Below, in pieces: positions 45,267-54,393 of a stretch of 64,000 bases of DNA. The stretch lies in assembly GCF_015330165.1 (NCBI RefSeq), contig NZ_JADDXT010000002.1, positions 618,504 through 682,503 of the forward strand, given 5' to 3'. How positions within the stretch are numbered: the first letter of the stretch is position 1; the number at the start of each line of letters is the position of its first letter. Position numbers and translations under genes: made by a program. The DNA comes from Zobellia roscoffensis. GTDB taxonomy: Bacteria > Bacteroidota > Bacteroidia > Flavobacteriales > Flavobacteriaceae. The notes under the pieces were generated by a model that was given only the letters and a program-made list of their open reading frames with translations, did not search any database and had not been told where the DNA came from.

Positions 45267-46406
45267 TTACTCTTCTTTATCTGCCTCTTCCTCTTCGTCT
45301 TCTCCTTTTTTAATAGGCTCTGTTTTACTCCAAACTTTCACTTTATCAGACTCTGTTAATCCTGAAACGATTTCAACGTTTACACCGTCCGAAATCCCGA
45401 TTTCAATATCCTTTCTCTCAAACTCCTGATTACCCGTTTCAACTTCTACAAAGGGTTCATCCGTCTTTTTATCGAACTGCAACAATGCTTCCGGTATTAC
45501 CAAAACATCATCTTTTTTCTCCAAGACCAATGAAGCGTTCGCACTGTATCCAGCTCTAATAAACACATCGTCCTTAACTTCTACATCTCCTTCGATCTTA
45601 AACTGTACCGCACCTGTTTCTTCAATTCCTTTTGGAGCAATGAATCGTAATTTGGCATCTAGCTCAGCTCCTTCTACAGCACCCAAGCTAATTTTTAATG
45701 GTGTACCCACTTCCAGTTTGGCAACTTCACCTTCATCTACTTTACCCTCAAAAATCATTTTACTTAAATCGGCAATTGTAGCTATTGTGGTACCGTCATT
45801 AAAATTGTTACTCTCAATAACCTGATCTCCTTCTTCTACTGGGATTTCTAGAATGGTGCCGTCTACCGTTGCTCTAATATTGGTATTGGCACTTGTAGAA
45901 CCACCTGCCGAACCTTGACGGATAATTTGATAATCTGCCTTAGCATTATCAAGTTCCTGTTTCGCCTGGTCATACTGCAATTGTAAAGTGTTAAAATCCT
46001 GACTAGATATGACACCTTTATCAAAAAGCGATTTGTTTCTGTTGTATTCTATCTGAGTATTGTTTAGCGCCAACTCGGCATTCCTTACCCTACCTCTAGA
46101 CTGATTAAGCGACTGCTCATTAGGAACCACTTTAATTGTTGCTATTAATTCTCCCGACCTCACCTTTTGGCCTTCCTCCATATAAATCTTTTGGATGATA
46201 CCCGAAATCTGTGGCTTAATTTCAACCTCATCTTCAGGAACTACCTTACCCGTAGCCACCGTTTTCTTTTCAATATTAGATATGAAAGGCGTTTCGGTTT
46301 CGTAGGTAACGGCATCTTTGCTATTCGACTTTACAAAAAAAGCTGCGGCCCATAAAGCGCCTAGCACCAAAATACCAATTAAGATATATTTTACGATCTT
46401 GTTCAT
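45267..46406 (-). CDS. MacA-like periplasmic adaptor (second copy)
   Basis: The 379-aa adaptor begins with a membrane anchor (about 5-26), followed by the MFP fold. Features are KKTVATGKVVPEDEVEIKPQISGIIQKIYMEEGQKVRSGELIATI (barrel-sandwich/lipoyl), a coiled-coil hairpin (RNAELALNNTQIEYNRNKSLFDKGVISSQDFNTLQLQYDQAKQELDNAK), ATVDGTILEIPVEEGDQVI, and the beta-barrel and membrane-proximal domains ending SGLTESDKVKVW. The tail is unusually acidic (GEDEEEEADKEE). It bridges the permease pair just upstream (46469-48962) to the TolC protein downstream. The adaptor at 49770-50882 is a clear paralogue. Confidence 0.93.
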   Translation of the reverse strand: MNKIVKYILIGILVLGALWAAAFFVKSNSKDAVTYETETPFISNIEKKTVATGKVVPEDEVEIKPQISGIIQKIYMEEGQKVRSGELIATIKVVPNEQSLNQSRGRVRNAELALNNTQIEYNRNKSLFDKGVISSQDFNTLQLQYDQAKQELDNAKADYQIIRQGSAGGSTSANTNIRATVDGTILEIPVEEGDQVIESNNFNDGTTIATIADLSKMIFEGKVDEGEVAKLEVGTPLKISLGAVEGAELDAKLRFIAPKGIEETGAVQFKIEGDVEVKDDVFIRAGYSANASLVLEKKDDVLVIPEALLQFDKKTDEPFVEVETGNQEFERKDIEIGISDGVNVEIVSGLTESDKVKVWSKTEPIKKGEDEEEEADKEE

Positions 46407-46468
46407 TTTTCAGGTGTATTTGTTGTCTATTGGTTTTGTTGTTTTCTGTTTTGTTACAAAATTCTCTA

Positions 46469-47731
46469 TTATTCTTCCCTAAGGGCATCAATTGGTTTTA
46501 TACTCACCGCTCTTTGGGCAGGTATAAGCCCTATTAAAGTTCCAAGTACTACCATTATCACCAATGCTCCAATTACATAGGGTATAGGTACAGTAGGATT
46601 GGTATACGGAAAATCTATATCTTGAGTAGCACTACTAATTCCTGCCAATGCCAAAGCTCCTAGAATAATTCCCATGATACCTGCAATAACAGTCAAGAAG
46701 ACCGATTCTAATATAATTTGATTTCGCACCTCTGCCGGCGTAGCCCCTAAAGCTCTTCGCACCCCAAGTTCTTTGGTCCGTTCTTTCACGGAAATAAGCA
46801 AGATGTTACCAATACCTATGACGCCCGCCAATATAGTGGCAATACCAACAATCAACGAAAGAAAGGTTATACCATCTGCAAAGCCCACAATTTTATTAAA
46901 CTGCTCCCCTAGGTTGAAAGACCCAAAAGCACGATCATCATCTGGATGCACATGATGCAGGTTCTTTAAAAGGTTTTTAATATTCTCTTCTACTTTAAGT
47001 ACATCTACATTATCATAGGCCGCAATTGAAAACCAGCCCACATTATCACCCGTATTATACAGTTTTTTAAAAGTCGAAAACGGAATAAAAATATCTCCAT
47101 CTCCACCAAAACCACCACTGGGATCGTACTTATGAACACCAACCACCTGAAAATAAACATCATCAATCTTAAAATAACCTCCAATTGGATTTTCATTTTT
47201 ATCAAAAAGCTCCTTCTGTGTCCGCTCGCCTATTACAGCTACCTTTCTTGCCTGATTGATATCTTCATCGTTAATAAACCTGCCACCCTCATATATTTTC
47301 TTAGGTGCAATTTTAGTAAACGCAGGAAAATCCCCGAATAGCGAATAACTACCTGTTTTATTATTGCGGCCAATATTTGCCGGTGGAGAGCCAAAAAAAC
47401 CACGTACGTTTCTAGGAGCTATATACTCTACTTCCGGAATGCGATTCTGAATCATTACCGCATCATCTAGCTTTAACTGCATCTGCCTACCGGTCTTATA
47501 TCCTTCATTGGGCATACTCGTACTTTGCCCCCATACGAACATACTATTCCGAGCAATACTCTCAAACATACTTTCAAAACCATTGTCCATACCCTTGGCC
47601 GCACCGGAAAGGGCTATATAAATGAAAATACCCCATAGTACACCTACTACGGTAATTACAGTCCGAATCTTGTTCTTACTGATCGAACCGAAAATCTCTT
47701 GCCATGTATTTCTATCGAATATAAAATTCAT
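46469..47731 (-). CDS. MacB-type ABC permease, class 2 (second pair)
   Basis: The 420-aa protein has a MacB_PCD periplasmic core domain and an FtsX domain. One N-terminal membrane helix (RTVITVVGVLWGIFIYIALSGAAKG) is followed by a large periplasmic domain and three C-terminal helices with ISVKERTKELGVRRALGATPAEVRNQIILESVF and a tail PAQRAVSIKPIDALREE. No ATPase is fused, unlike E. coli MacB. It follows its partner permease (47733-48962) by 1 nt. Residues in the first helix and the SMFVWGQSTSMPNEGYKTGR segment pair it with the 50944-52203 permease, not with its neighbour. The likely role is one half of a heterodimeric export complex; the substrate is unknown. Confidence 0.92.
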   Translation of the reverse strand: MNFIFDRNTWQEIFGSISKNKIRTVITVVGVLWGIFIYIALSGAAKGMDNGFESMFESIARNSMFVWGQSTSMPNEGYKTGRQMQLKLDDAVMIQNRIPEVEYIAPRNVRGFFGSPPANIGRNNKTGSYSLFGDFPAFTKIAPKKIYEGGRFINDEDINQARKVAVIGERTQKELFDKNENPIGGYFKIDDVYFQVVGVHKYDPSGGFGGDGDIFIPFSTFKKLYNTGDNVGWFSIAAYDNVDVLKVEENIKNLLKNLHHVHPDDDRAFGSFNLGEQFNKIVGFADGITFLSLIVGIATILAGVIGIGNILLISVKERTKELGVRRALGATPAEVRNQIILESVFLTVIAGIMGIILGALALAGISSATQDIDFPYTNPTVPIPYVIGALVIMVVLGTLIGLIPAQRAVSIKPIDALREE

Positions 47732-47732
47732 A

Positions 47733-48962
47733 TTATTCGTCTCTTAAGGCTACAATGGGTTTTATACGGGCAGCGCGTCTTGCCGGAACATAGCCTGCAA
47801 TTGCTCCGAAAATTACAAGAACAATAGTTGCTGAAATTGCTATACTGATATCTATGTATGGATTGGTTATAAAAAAGTCTTTCAGCTTGTCTCCCAAAGA
47901 ACTTAAAATAACAATACCTATAAGCATACCCACAAAACCAGAAACCGTAGTAATAAAAACCGATTCCAATAAAATGGTTCCTATAACAGCTTTTGGCGTG
48001 GCACCCAATGCTTTTCGTATACCCAGCTCTTTAGTTCTTTCTTTTACCACAAACACCATAATATTACTGATACCTATAATACCGGCTATAATAGTTCCGA
48101 AAGCCACAAACCCTACTATAATTTGCAATACCCGTGCAAACTGTTGGTTTTGCTTTAACTGATCAGCTATATTTCTTATAAAAATGCCGTTCTGATCTTT
48201 TGGGTTGATGTATTTTTTAGATCGAATAAACTTGTCAAGACTCTTATCAAAAGCCATAGCGCCAGCGTACCCGATCTCTGGTTTAAAACCAACCACAATT
48301 TGATTGATTTTATCCGTATTTTTTTCGATTAATTGACGTGTAGTGTAGGGTATAAAAATAATACGTTCCTCATTGTCCCCTCCATCATCTTGAAATACAC
48401 CTATCACTTTAAAAGAGCTTCCGCCTACATCAATATACTTTCCTATTGCATTCTTAGCTCCAAAGAGATCTTCTTCTACCAAACGCCCTATGACCGCATA
48501 TTTGGTCTTATTCTTAATGTCCTGCTCATTCAAATAACGACCTTTCATCATAATGGTCATTTCATTGAACTGATGCGCCGGTCCAACGGCTTGAGTTGTA
48601 TAACTGTTAGACTCGTTCATATAACTGACCGTGTCTTGACGGGTAATTCTTGGCGTAATATACTCTAAGAACAATGGAAAGTTCTTCTCAATATCTGCCA
48701 AATCACTATTATCAAACTCAATTACCCTATTGGATTTATAGCCTTTATATGGCATAGTTGTCCTACCCGGGAACACAAAAAGAACATTGGTTGCATCATC
48801 TCCAAAAAAATCGTCAAATGTATTGATCAGACCGTTCCCAAAACCAAAGAGGACTACAAAAATGAGGATACCCAAAGCAACCGTAAACCCTGACAAAAAG
48901 GTGCGGAGCTTATTCTTCTGAATAGTCTCAAAAATCTCTTTCCAGTTGTCTCTATTTAACAT
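47733..48962 (-). CDS. MacB-type ABC permease, class 1 (second pair)
   Basis: The 409-aa protein has the same MacB_PCD plus FtsX plan: N-terminal helix LRTFLSGFTVALGILIFVVLFGFGNG, a periplasmic domain, and the coupling region VVKERTKELGIRKALGATPKAVIGTILLESVFITT, ending PARRAARIKPIVALRDE. Its first 90 residues resemble the permease at 52236-53480 (KNKLRTFL.G..VA.GI.I.V.L.GFG.G), so it belongs to class 1 of the two permease types in this operon. Its start overlaps the ATPase stop by 11 nt, implying translational coupling. Confidence 0.92.
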   Translation of the reverse strand: MLNRDNWKEIFETIQKNKLRTFLSGFTVALGILIFVVLFGFGNGLINTFDDFFGDDATNVLFVFPGRTTMPYKGYKSNRVIEFDNSDLADIEKNFPLFLEYITPRITRQDTVSYMNESNSYTTQAVGPAHQFNEMTIMMKGRYLNEQDIKNKTKYAVIGRLVEEDLFGAKNAIGKYIDVGGSSFKVIGVFQDDGGDNEERIIFIPYTTRQLIEKNTDKINQIVVGFKPEIGYAGAMAFDKSLDKFIRSKKYINPKDQNGIFIRNIADQLKQNQQFARVLQIIVGFVAFGTIIAGIIGISNIMVFVVKERTKELGIRKALGATPKAVIGTILLESVFITTVSGFVGMLIGIVILSSLGDKLKDFFITNPYIDISIAISATIVLVIFGAIAGYVPARRAARIKPIVALRDE

Positions 48963-49656
48963 ACTGAGCGGCCCTAACCTGTTCTACTTTTTTATCCTCT
49001 ACAATTACGCCATCCTTTAAATGCACTATACGTTTGCACATATGCGCAATATCTTCTTCATGAGTTACTACAAGAATTGTATTTCCCTCGTCATTAATTT
49101 TTTGAATTAGGTCCATAACCTCATACGATGTTTTGCTATCCAAAGCTCCTGTTGGCTCATCCGCCATTAAAACTTTTGGCTCGGCGGCCAGGGCTCGTGC
49201 AATTGCAACTCTTTGTTTTTGCCCTCCTGAAAGTTCATTGGGTAAGTGTGTAGCCCATTCCTTTAGCCCTACTTGTTCCAAGTATTTTAATGCTTTTTCT
49301 TCTCTTTCCTTTCTTGCTACTTTTTGATAATACAGGGGCAAGGCCACATTCTCCATGGCACTCTTGTAATTGATAAGGTTAAAAGACTGAAATATAAAAC
49401 CTAAAAATCTATTGCGGTACTTGGCCGCTTTTGTTTCGTTCAGGTTTTTTATGGGAACACCGTCTAAATCATACGTACCGGAATCTGCTTCATCTAACAT
49501 TCCCAGAATATTTAAAAGCGTAGATTTTCCCGATCCGGATGAACCCATAATGGCTACTAGTTCTCCTTCTGCAATACTGAAATTCAATCCTTTTAAAACA
49601 TGTAATGAGTTGCTACCCATTTTATAGGATTTGTGAAGGTCTTTAATTTCGATCAT
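48952..49656 (-). CDS. MacB/LolD-type ABC transporter ATPase (single copy)
   Basis: The 234-aa ATPase has Walker A GSSGSGKST, Q-loop IFQSFNLINYKSAMENV, signature LSGGQKQRVAIARAL, Walker B VLMADEPTGALDS and the switch His in VVTHEEDIA, typical of the MacB/LolD/FtsE branch. It is the only ATPase in an operon that encodes four permeases, so it must drive both pairs or be shared in alternation. Cytosolic, dimeric. A gap of 113 nt separates it from the first adaptor gene (49770-50882). Confidence 0.95.
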   Translation of the reverse strand: MIEIKDLHKSYKMGSNSLHVLKGLNFSIAEGELVAIMGSSGSGKSTLLNILGMLDEADSGTYDLDGVPIKNLNETKAAKYRNRFLGFIFQSFNLINYKSAMENVALPLYYQKVARKEREEKALKYLEQVGLKEWATHLPNELSGGQKQRVAIARALAAEPKVLMADEPTGALDSKTSYEVMDLIQKINDEGNTILVVTHEEDIAHMCKRIVHLKDGVIVEDKKVEQVRAAQYVK

Positions 49657-49769
49657 GGTGGTGTAGTATTGTTAATTGTATTCGGAATTTTCAAAACAAT
49701 ATGGCAATAGGACTTGTAAGTTGCTGAATTGTTACAAGATGGACTCCAAATTTTCTGTTAAATAATAAA

Positions 49770-50882
49770 TTATCCTTTTTCTTCCTCTTTTTCTATGGCA
49801 TTCCAGACCTTAATCTTATCCTCTTCCGTAAGACCCGATTTTACTTCCACAAAAATCCCATCGCTAATACCTAGCTCAATATCCTTGCGCTCAAACTTTT
49901 GATCTCCGTTTGCTATTTCCACAAAAGGAGATTTCGTTTCATCATCAAATTGGACCAAAGCTTCCTTTATAGCCAAAACGCTATCTGCCCTACCTAAAAT
50001 TACCGATGCATTTGCACTTAAACCTGCGCGAATAAATACCGAATCTTGCTTTTTCATGGTGCCTTTTATTTCAAATTGAATGGCTCCATTTTCTTCTTTT
50101 CCTTTTGGAGCTATGTAATCCAAGACCGCATCAAAAGTCTTTCCTTCCAAAGCACCGACGGTAATTTCCAATGGCAGGTCCTCCTTTATTTTTCCAACTT
50201 CACTCTCATCTACTTTTCCCTCAAAAATCATTTTATCCACATCTGCAATAGCCGCAATAGTAGTTCCTTCGTTAAAATTATTGCTCTCAATAACCTGGTT
50301 TCCTACTTCCACGGGAACCTCCAGGACCATACCACTAACAGTAGCTCTAATCTGGGTGTTTGCAGCATTCCCATAGCCCTTGGTGGTACCGGTCTTTACA
50401 ATATCATATCGTTTATTGGCTGCGGCATAAGATTGCTTGGCCTGATCATAAGTCACCTCGGCACGCTCCAAATCCACCTTAGAAATGACCCCTTTGGCGA
50501 ACAGTCCTTTTTGACGTTCCAGATTACGAAGTTGGTCATCTAAACCTATTTTAGATTCATCAATATTGTTTCTGGCATCATTTAGCGCATTTAAATTAGG
50601 TACCACTTTTATTCTGCAAAGCAAATCACCCGACTTTACATAATCGCCACCCTCAACAAACACCTCTTCTATAACACCCGAAATATTGGGCTTAATAAGC
50701 ACTTCTTCCAACGGCAATATACTTCCTGTTGCCACGGTTTTCTTTACAATAGTCTTTTTAGATGCTTGCTCCGTCTCGTAAACGACCGGGTCTTCGGCAT
50801 TCTTCTGATATAGGTAATACATGGATCCGCCAAAGGCTACAACTATGAGCAAAAGAACGATTCTGGTTACTGACTTTTTCAT
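49770..50882 (-). CDS. MacA-like periplasmic adaptor (first copy)
   Basis: The 370-aa adaptor has an N-terminal membrane anchor (about 5-24), then the MFP pattern KKTVATGSILPLEEVLIKPNISGVIEEVFVEGGDYVKSGDLLCRIK, a coiled-coil hairpin, ATVSGMVLEVPVEVGNQVIESNNFNEGTTIAAIADVDKMIFEGKVDESEV, and the C-terminal SGLTEEDKIKVW. It closely parallels the adaptor at 45267-46406, including the shared VPN and EFERKDIE/KFERKDIE segments, so it arose by duplication. Its stop is 113 nt before the ATPase; the start follows a permease stop by 61 nt. Confidence 0.93.
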   Translation of the reverse strand: MKKSVTRIVLLLIVVAFGGSMYYLYQKNAEDPVVYETEQASKKTIVKKTVATGSILPLEEVLIKPNISGVIEEVFVEGGDYVKSGDLLCRIKVVPNLNALNDARNNIDESKIGLDDQLRNLERQKGLFAKGVISKVDLERAEVTYDQAKQSYAAANKRYDIVKTGTTKGYGNAANTQIRATVSGMVLEVPVEVGNQVIESNNFNEGTTIAAIADVDKMIFEGKVDESEVGKIKEDLPLEITVGALEGKTFDAVLDYIAPKGKEENGAIQFEIKGTMKKQDSVFIRAGLSANASVILGRADSVLAIKEALVQFDDETKSPFVEIANGDQKFERKDIELGISDGIFVEVKSGLTEEDKIKVWNAIEKEEEKG

Positions 50883-50943
50883 TTTTATGATTGATTGATG
50901 TTATTCTATTTACCTCTATTAAAATCTAAAATTCAACTTACTA

Positions 50944-52203
50944 TTATTCGGTTCTGAGTGCATCTATAGGCCTTACTTTTATAGCACTTTGAGCGGGAAT
51001 AAAACCCGCCAAAAGACCTGAAAAAATAAGAATTACCAATGCCCCTACTACCACTCCTAAACTAACACTAGGATTTACGAACATATCTACCGGACCGTTC
51101 ATATCCAAAAGTGCATTTACACCATAGATAAAAATTGCCCCTAAAGTAATACCGGCCATTCCTGAGATTATGGTCAAGAAAATGGACTCCATTAAAATTT
51201 GAAGTTTTATAGACCATGGGTCCTCGCCCAAAGCCCTGCGTATCCCTATTTCTTTGGTACGCTCTTTCACTACAATAAGCATTATATTGCTTACGCCGAT
51301 TATCCCAGAGAGCAACACCAATATTCCAACAAAATATGCTATAAAACGCAATGCCCCGAATAGGCTTTGCACGCGTTGAAATTGCTCGTACAAATCAAAA
51401 TGCCCTACGGCACGTTGGTCGTCCGGATGTACCTTATGGTTTTCCTTAACCACTCCCATAATTTTATCCTTTAGACTTGTAATGGACGTACCGTCATTGG
51501 CGGTAATTGCCATCCACCCCACATCATTACCACGGTTAAAGGCTTGTGAGAAAGTGGTAAATGGCACAAAAATCTGCTTCTGCCCTTCCTCGCCATCGCC
51601 ATCATTACTTTTCTTTTTATAGGTGCCGACGACCATAAAATTGACACCCTGTATTTTTATAAACGAGCCTAGCACTTCTTCGCCCTTATCATAAAGACCG
51701 GCCCTAACGCCATCTCCAATAATAGCTATTTTGCGTTTTTCCTTGATGTCATTGTAATTTAAGAACCTCCCTGAGGTCATAGTCATTGGATCTTGCTTAC
51801 TAATTTCAGGATAATCGCCATATACATCATATGCTCCCGTTTTAATGCCGCGCACTACATTATTCGCACCGTTAAAACCTCCAAGCCTATTTCTAGGGGA
51901 AATAAATTTTAATTCGGGCACATTATCTTTTATTGCCCGTACATCTTCTACCTTAAAAAGAAAACTTCTGCCTTTAGGGAGTCCTTTATAAGACTTAGTG
52001 GTACTTCTAGACCACATGAACATTGTGTTGGTAGAGATATCTCCAAAATCTTGCATAATGCCATTTTCCAATCCCTTTCCTGCAGAAAGCAATAGAATTA
52101 AAATGAAGATTCCCCAGAACACACCAAATGCGGTCAATACGGTCCTGAACCAATTGCTGGTTAACACTTCCAAAATTTCTTTCCAACGGTCTCTATTGAA
52201 CAT
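50944..52203 (-). CDS. MacB-type ABC permease, class 2 (first pair)
   Basis: The 419-aa permease has an N-terminal helix (RTVLTAFGVFWGIFILILLLSAGKG), a MacB periplasmic domain (MFMWSRSTTKSYKGLPKGRSF...), and the FtsX region with VVKERTKEIGIRRALGEDPWSIKLQILMESIFLT, ending PAQSAIKVRPIDALRTE. The first-helix pattern RTV.T..GV.WGIFI and the SAGKG/SGAAKG motif match the permease at 46469-47731. It lies 32 nt after the class 1 permease and before the first adaptor, so the order class 1-class 2-adaptor is the same as in the second block. Confidence 0.92.
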   Translation of the reverse strand: MFNRDRWKEILEVLTSNWFRTVLTAFGVFWGIFILILLLSAGKGLENGIMQDFGDISTNTMFMWSRSTTKSYKGLPKGRSFLFKVEDVRAIKDNVPELKFISPRNRLGGFNGANNVVRGIKTGAYDVYGDYPEISKQDPMTMTSGRFLNYNDIKEKRKIAIIGDGVRAGLYDKGEEVLGSFIKIQGVNFMVVGTYKKKSNDGDGEEGQKQIFVPFTTFSQAFNRGNDVGWMAITANDGTSITSLKDKIMGVVKENHKVHPDDQRAVGHFDLYEQFQRVQSLFGALRFIAYFVGILVLLSGIIGVSNIMLIVVKERTKEIGIRRALGEDPWSIKLQILMESIFLTIISGMAGITLGAIFIYGVNALLDMNGPVDMFVNPSVSLGVVVGALVILIFSGLLAGFIPAQSAIKVRPIDALRTE

Positions 52204-52235
52204 AGTTATATGATCAGATTAATTCGGTTTAATTT

Positions 52236-53480
52236 TTATTCGTCTCGCAATGCATCAATGGTATGAATATTTGCTGCCCGCCATGCTGGAAAAAATCCGG
52301 CGACCGCACCTGCCAGTACCAATACAAAAACTGTTGAAATGGCAACCGTAAAGTTTACAGATGGGTTCATGATATAATCTACTTCTATGTGAGGCCCTAC
52401 AAACTCAAGTAGCCCCATGCTAAAAATGAGTCCCGCGAAGCCAGAAATGGATGTAATAAAAATAGACTCGTGTAAAATCATCCCTACAATAGACCATGGC
52501 TTGGCCCCAAGTGCTTTCCGTATCCCTATTTCTTTGGTACGCTCCCGCACTACGATTAGCATAATATTACTTACCCCCACTACCCCGGCTATAATCGTAC
52601 AGATTCCGACAAACCAAAAGAACAGTGCAATGTTATCCGTAAGACTATAATACCGCTTAGCTTCCTCCATAGCGCTCCATACAAAAATAGCATTGGTATC
52701 ATCTGGAGCTACGGTATGGGATTTCTGCAAATAGGATTGTAAACTATTTTTGAATTGGATCGATTTTGCCACTACCTCTTCAAAATTGTCGGAAGGTGGT
52801 AATGTATAGGCCAGGTTATTTACCCGAGTACCACCATTAAAAGCACTTTGAGCTGTGGTAACCGGTATAAAGATTCGCTCTTCCTCACGGTCTTCTGTTT
52901 CATTAAAAACCCCGATTATCTTAAAAGGAAGACCTGATATTTTAATAAATTCTCCTACCGGATTCTCCACCTCCGCAAAAACATCTTCCGCTACTTTCTT
53001 TCCTATTACCGCTACTTTGGCGGTAGCAACTTCGTCTTGGTGATTTAAGAATCTCCCAGCAGACATTCTTTCATTCTCTATTAACTGAAACTGTGGAGAA
53101 ACTCCCTGAACTTGGTAAACAAGTGCTTCATTACCGTAGGTTACCGAAACATTACGAACAAAAATTCTTGGAGATTTAAATTGAATGTCATCCTCTAGGA
53201 GTTTAGCCGAGAACTCATAGTTGGCGTTTGTTAATTGAATATTTCTTCCAGGATTAAGGCCTTTGTATTTTTTAGTGGTCGTACCGGGCCACACCCAAAC
53301 ACTGGTAGCGGCATCTTGCTCAAACTCATGAGCAATACCGTTGCGAAAGCCTTCACCAAAACCTAATAATATAACGAGGATGAATATGCCTGAAGCTACA
53401 GATAACCCTGTAAGAAATGTGCGCAATTTATTCTTGCGGATAGTATCAAAGATTTCCTGCCACCTTTCGATGTCGAACAT
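52236..53480 (-). CDS. MacB-type ABC permease, class 1 (first pair)
   Basis: From ATG 53480 the permease is 414 aa (MFDIERWQEIFDTIRKNKLRTFL); an open extension to 53579 has no matching counterpart in the other permeases and covers a tetranucleotide repeat, so it is rejected. It has the N-terminal helix, the MacB_PCD domain and the FtsX helices with VVRERTKEIGIRKALGAKPWSIVGMILHESIFITS, ending PAWRAANIHTIDALRDE. It is the first gene of the eight-gene operon. The leader contains (TTGA)x5 just before the start. No perfect promoter was found; the best match is TAGTCTTG at 53547-53540. Confidence 0.91.
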   Translation of the reverse strand: MFDIERWQEIFDTIRKNKLRTFLTGLSVASGIFILVILLGFGEGFRNGIAHEFEQDAATSVWVWPGTTTKKYKGLNPGRNIQLTNANYEFSAKLLEDDIQFKSPRIFVRNVSVTYGNEALVYQVQGVSPQFQLIENERMSAGRFLNHQDEVATAKVAVIGKKVAEDVFAEVENPVGEFIKISGLPFKIIGVFNETEDREEERIFIPVTTAQSAFNGGTRVNNLAYTLPPSDNFEEVVAKSIQFKNSLQSYLQKSHTVAPDDTNAIFVWSAMEEAKRYYSLTDNIALFFWFVGICTIIAGVVGVSNIMLIVVRERTKEIGIRKALGAKPWSIVGMILHESIFITSISGFAGLIFSMGLLEFVGPHIEVDYIMNPSVNFTVAISTVFVLVLAGAVAGFFPAWRAANIHTIDALRDE

Positions 53481-53490
53481 GTAGTTGATT

Positions 53491-53510
53491 TTGATTGATT
53501 GATTGATTGA
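53491..53510. repeat. Tetranucleotide repeat (TTGA)x5 in the efflux-operon leader
   Basis: Five exact tandem TTGA units ((TCAA)x5 on the coding strand) end 10 nt before the ATG at 53480. Similar but shorter TTGATTGA runs occur near other gene starts of the window (50888-50899, 40695-40705). Slippage here would alter the spacing of the leader. Confidence 0.85.
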
Positions 53511-53588
53511 TGAATACGATTGGGGATATCGTACAACTACAAGACTAGCAACAAAAGGATTTGTTACAGTAAAAAACAAAAAGAAATG

Positions 53589-53822
53589 TTAAACTTCCTC
53601 TGGAGACCTATTTTTCATCTTCTTATAGACAAAATAGAAAAGTCCACCAACCAGAATATACGGTAACGCCATAAGGTATACAATACCATTATTAATCCCT
53701 TCTGCGGCCTTTACATCTCCGCTGCTCTCTAAAGCAGCGCGACACATTGCACATTGTGCCTCCATTGTTTCCGGTAACATGAGGCCAATGAATATCAATA
53801 CTATAAATATATTTTTTTTCAT
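53589..53822 (-). CDS. Small membrane protein with CxxC motif, oxidase-associated
   Basis: The 77-aa protein has an N-terminal signal/membrane helix, a CxxC pair (Cys24 and Cys27 in QCAMCRAALESS), a short polar stretch, a second membrane helix (about 47-66) and a basic, charged tail. I do not know a named family, but it sits last in the cytochrome oxidase maturation block, 37 nt after the DUF420 gene. The CxxC pair would lie just outside the membrane if the N-terminal helix is a signal peptide. A role in copper or thiol chemistry is inferred from context alone. Confidence 0.75.
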   Translation of the reverse strand: MKKNIFIVLIFIGLMLPETMEAQCAMCRAALESSGDVKAAEGINNGIVYLMALPYILVGGLFYFVYKKMKNRSPEEV

Positions 53823-53859
53823 TCCACTTTCTTAAGAGACTGAACGTTCTTTAATTTTT

Positions 53860-54393
53860 CTAGCTTACATAATATGGTGAAATCATAAGATACACCACAA
53901 CCCCGGTAGTAGCTACATATAACCAAATAGGAAAGGTAATCTTTGCCCATTTTCTATGACTTTCAAACTTTTCAAGATATGCAAATGCATACGTCTTAAG
54001 CACCAACGGAATAATTGCTATAGATAGAACTATATGAGTTATCAGAATAAAAAAATATACCGTTCGCATTGTACCTTCACCACCATATGTAGTGGATTCA
54101 GACGTCATGTGATACGCTATATACATAACTAAAAATAAAAGAGACAACCCAATACAGCTTGTCATAATATTTTGATGCAATTTCTTATTACCATTTTTTA
54201 TGGCCCATACGGCAACAAGTAACAAGACCGCTGTAAGTCCGTTTATAGAAGCATAAATTGGAGGCAGAAAGCCAAGTCTTTCTACATTGGGTATTTTTAC
54301 ACCAAATAATATCGCTACTACTACTGGTACGATAATAGAAACTATGGTTATAAGCTTATTAAATCGTTTTTCTTTTGCTACTGTATCCTCCAT
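53860..54393 (-). CDS. DUF420 membrane protein (CtaM-like oxidase assembly factor)
   Basis: The 177-aa protein has five hydrophobic segments and conserved histidines on them (KLHQNIM, AYHMTS, THIVLS, ESHRKWAKIT), which fit the DUF420 family. In Staphylococcus aureus the DUF420 protein CtaM is required for activity of heme A-containing oxidases. Here the gene abuts the SCO gene (stop and start adjacent at 54393/54394), which suggests a role in cytochrome oxidase maturation too. The family call is good; the function is by analogy. Confidence 0.82.
   Translation of the reverse strand: MEDTVAKEKRFNKLITIVSIIVPVVVAILFGVKIPNVERLGFLPPIYASINGLTAVLLLVAVWAIKNGNKKLHQNIMTSCIGLSLLFLVMYIAYHMTSESTTYGGEGTMRTVYFFILITHIVLSIAIIPLVLKTYAFAYLEKFESHRKWAKITFPIWLYVATTGVVVYLMISPYYVS

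Noticed and set aside
53481..53579. N-terminal extension of the first permease
   Set aside because: It would translate the tetranucleotide repeat and has no counterpart in the other three permeases, which all begin near M.(D/N)R..W.EI.
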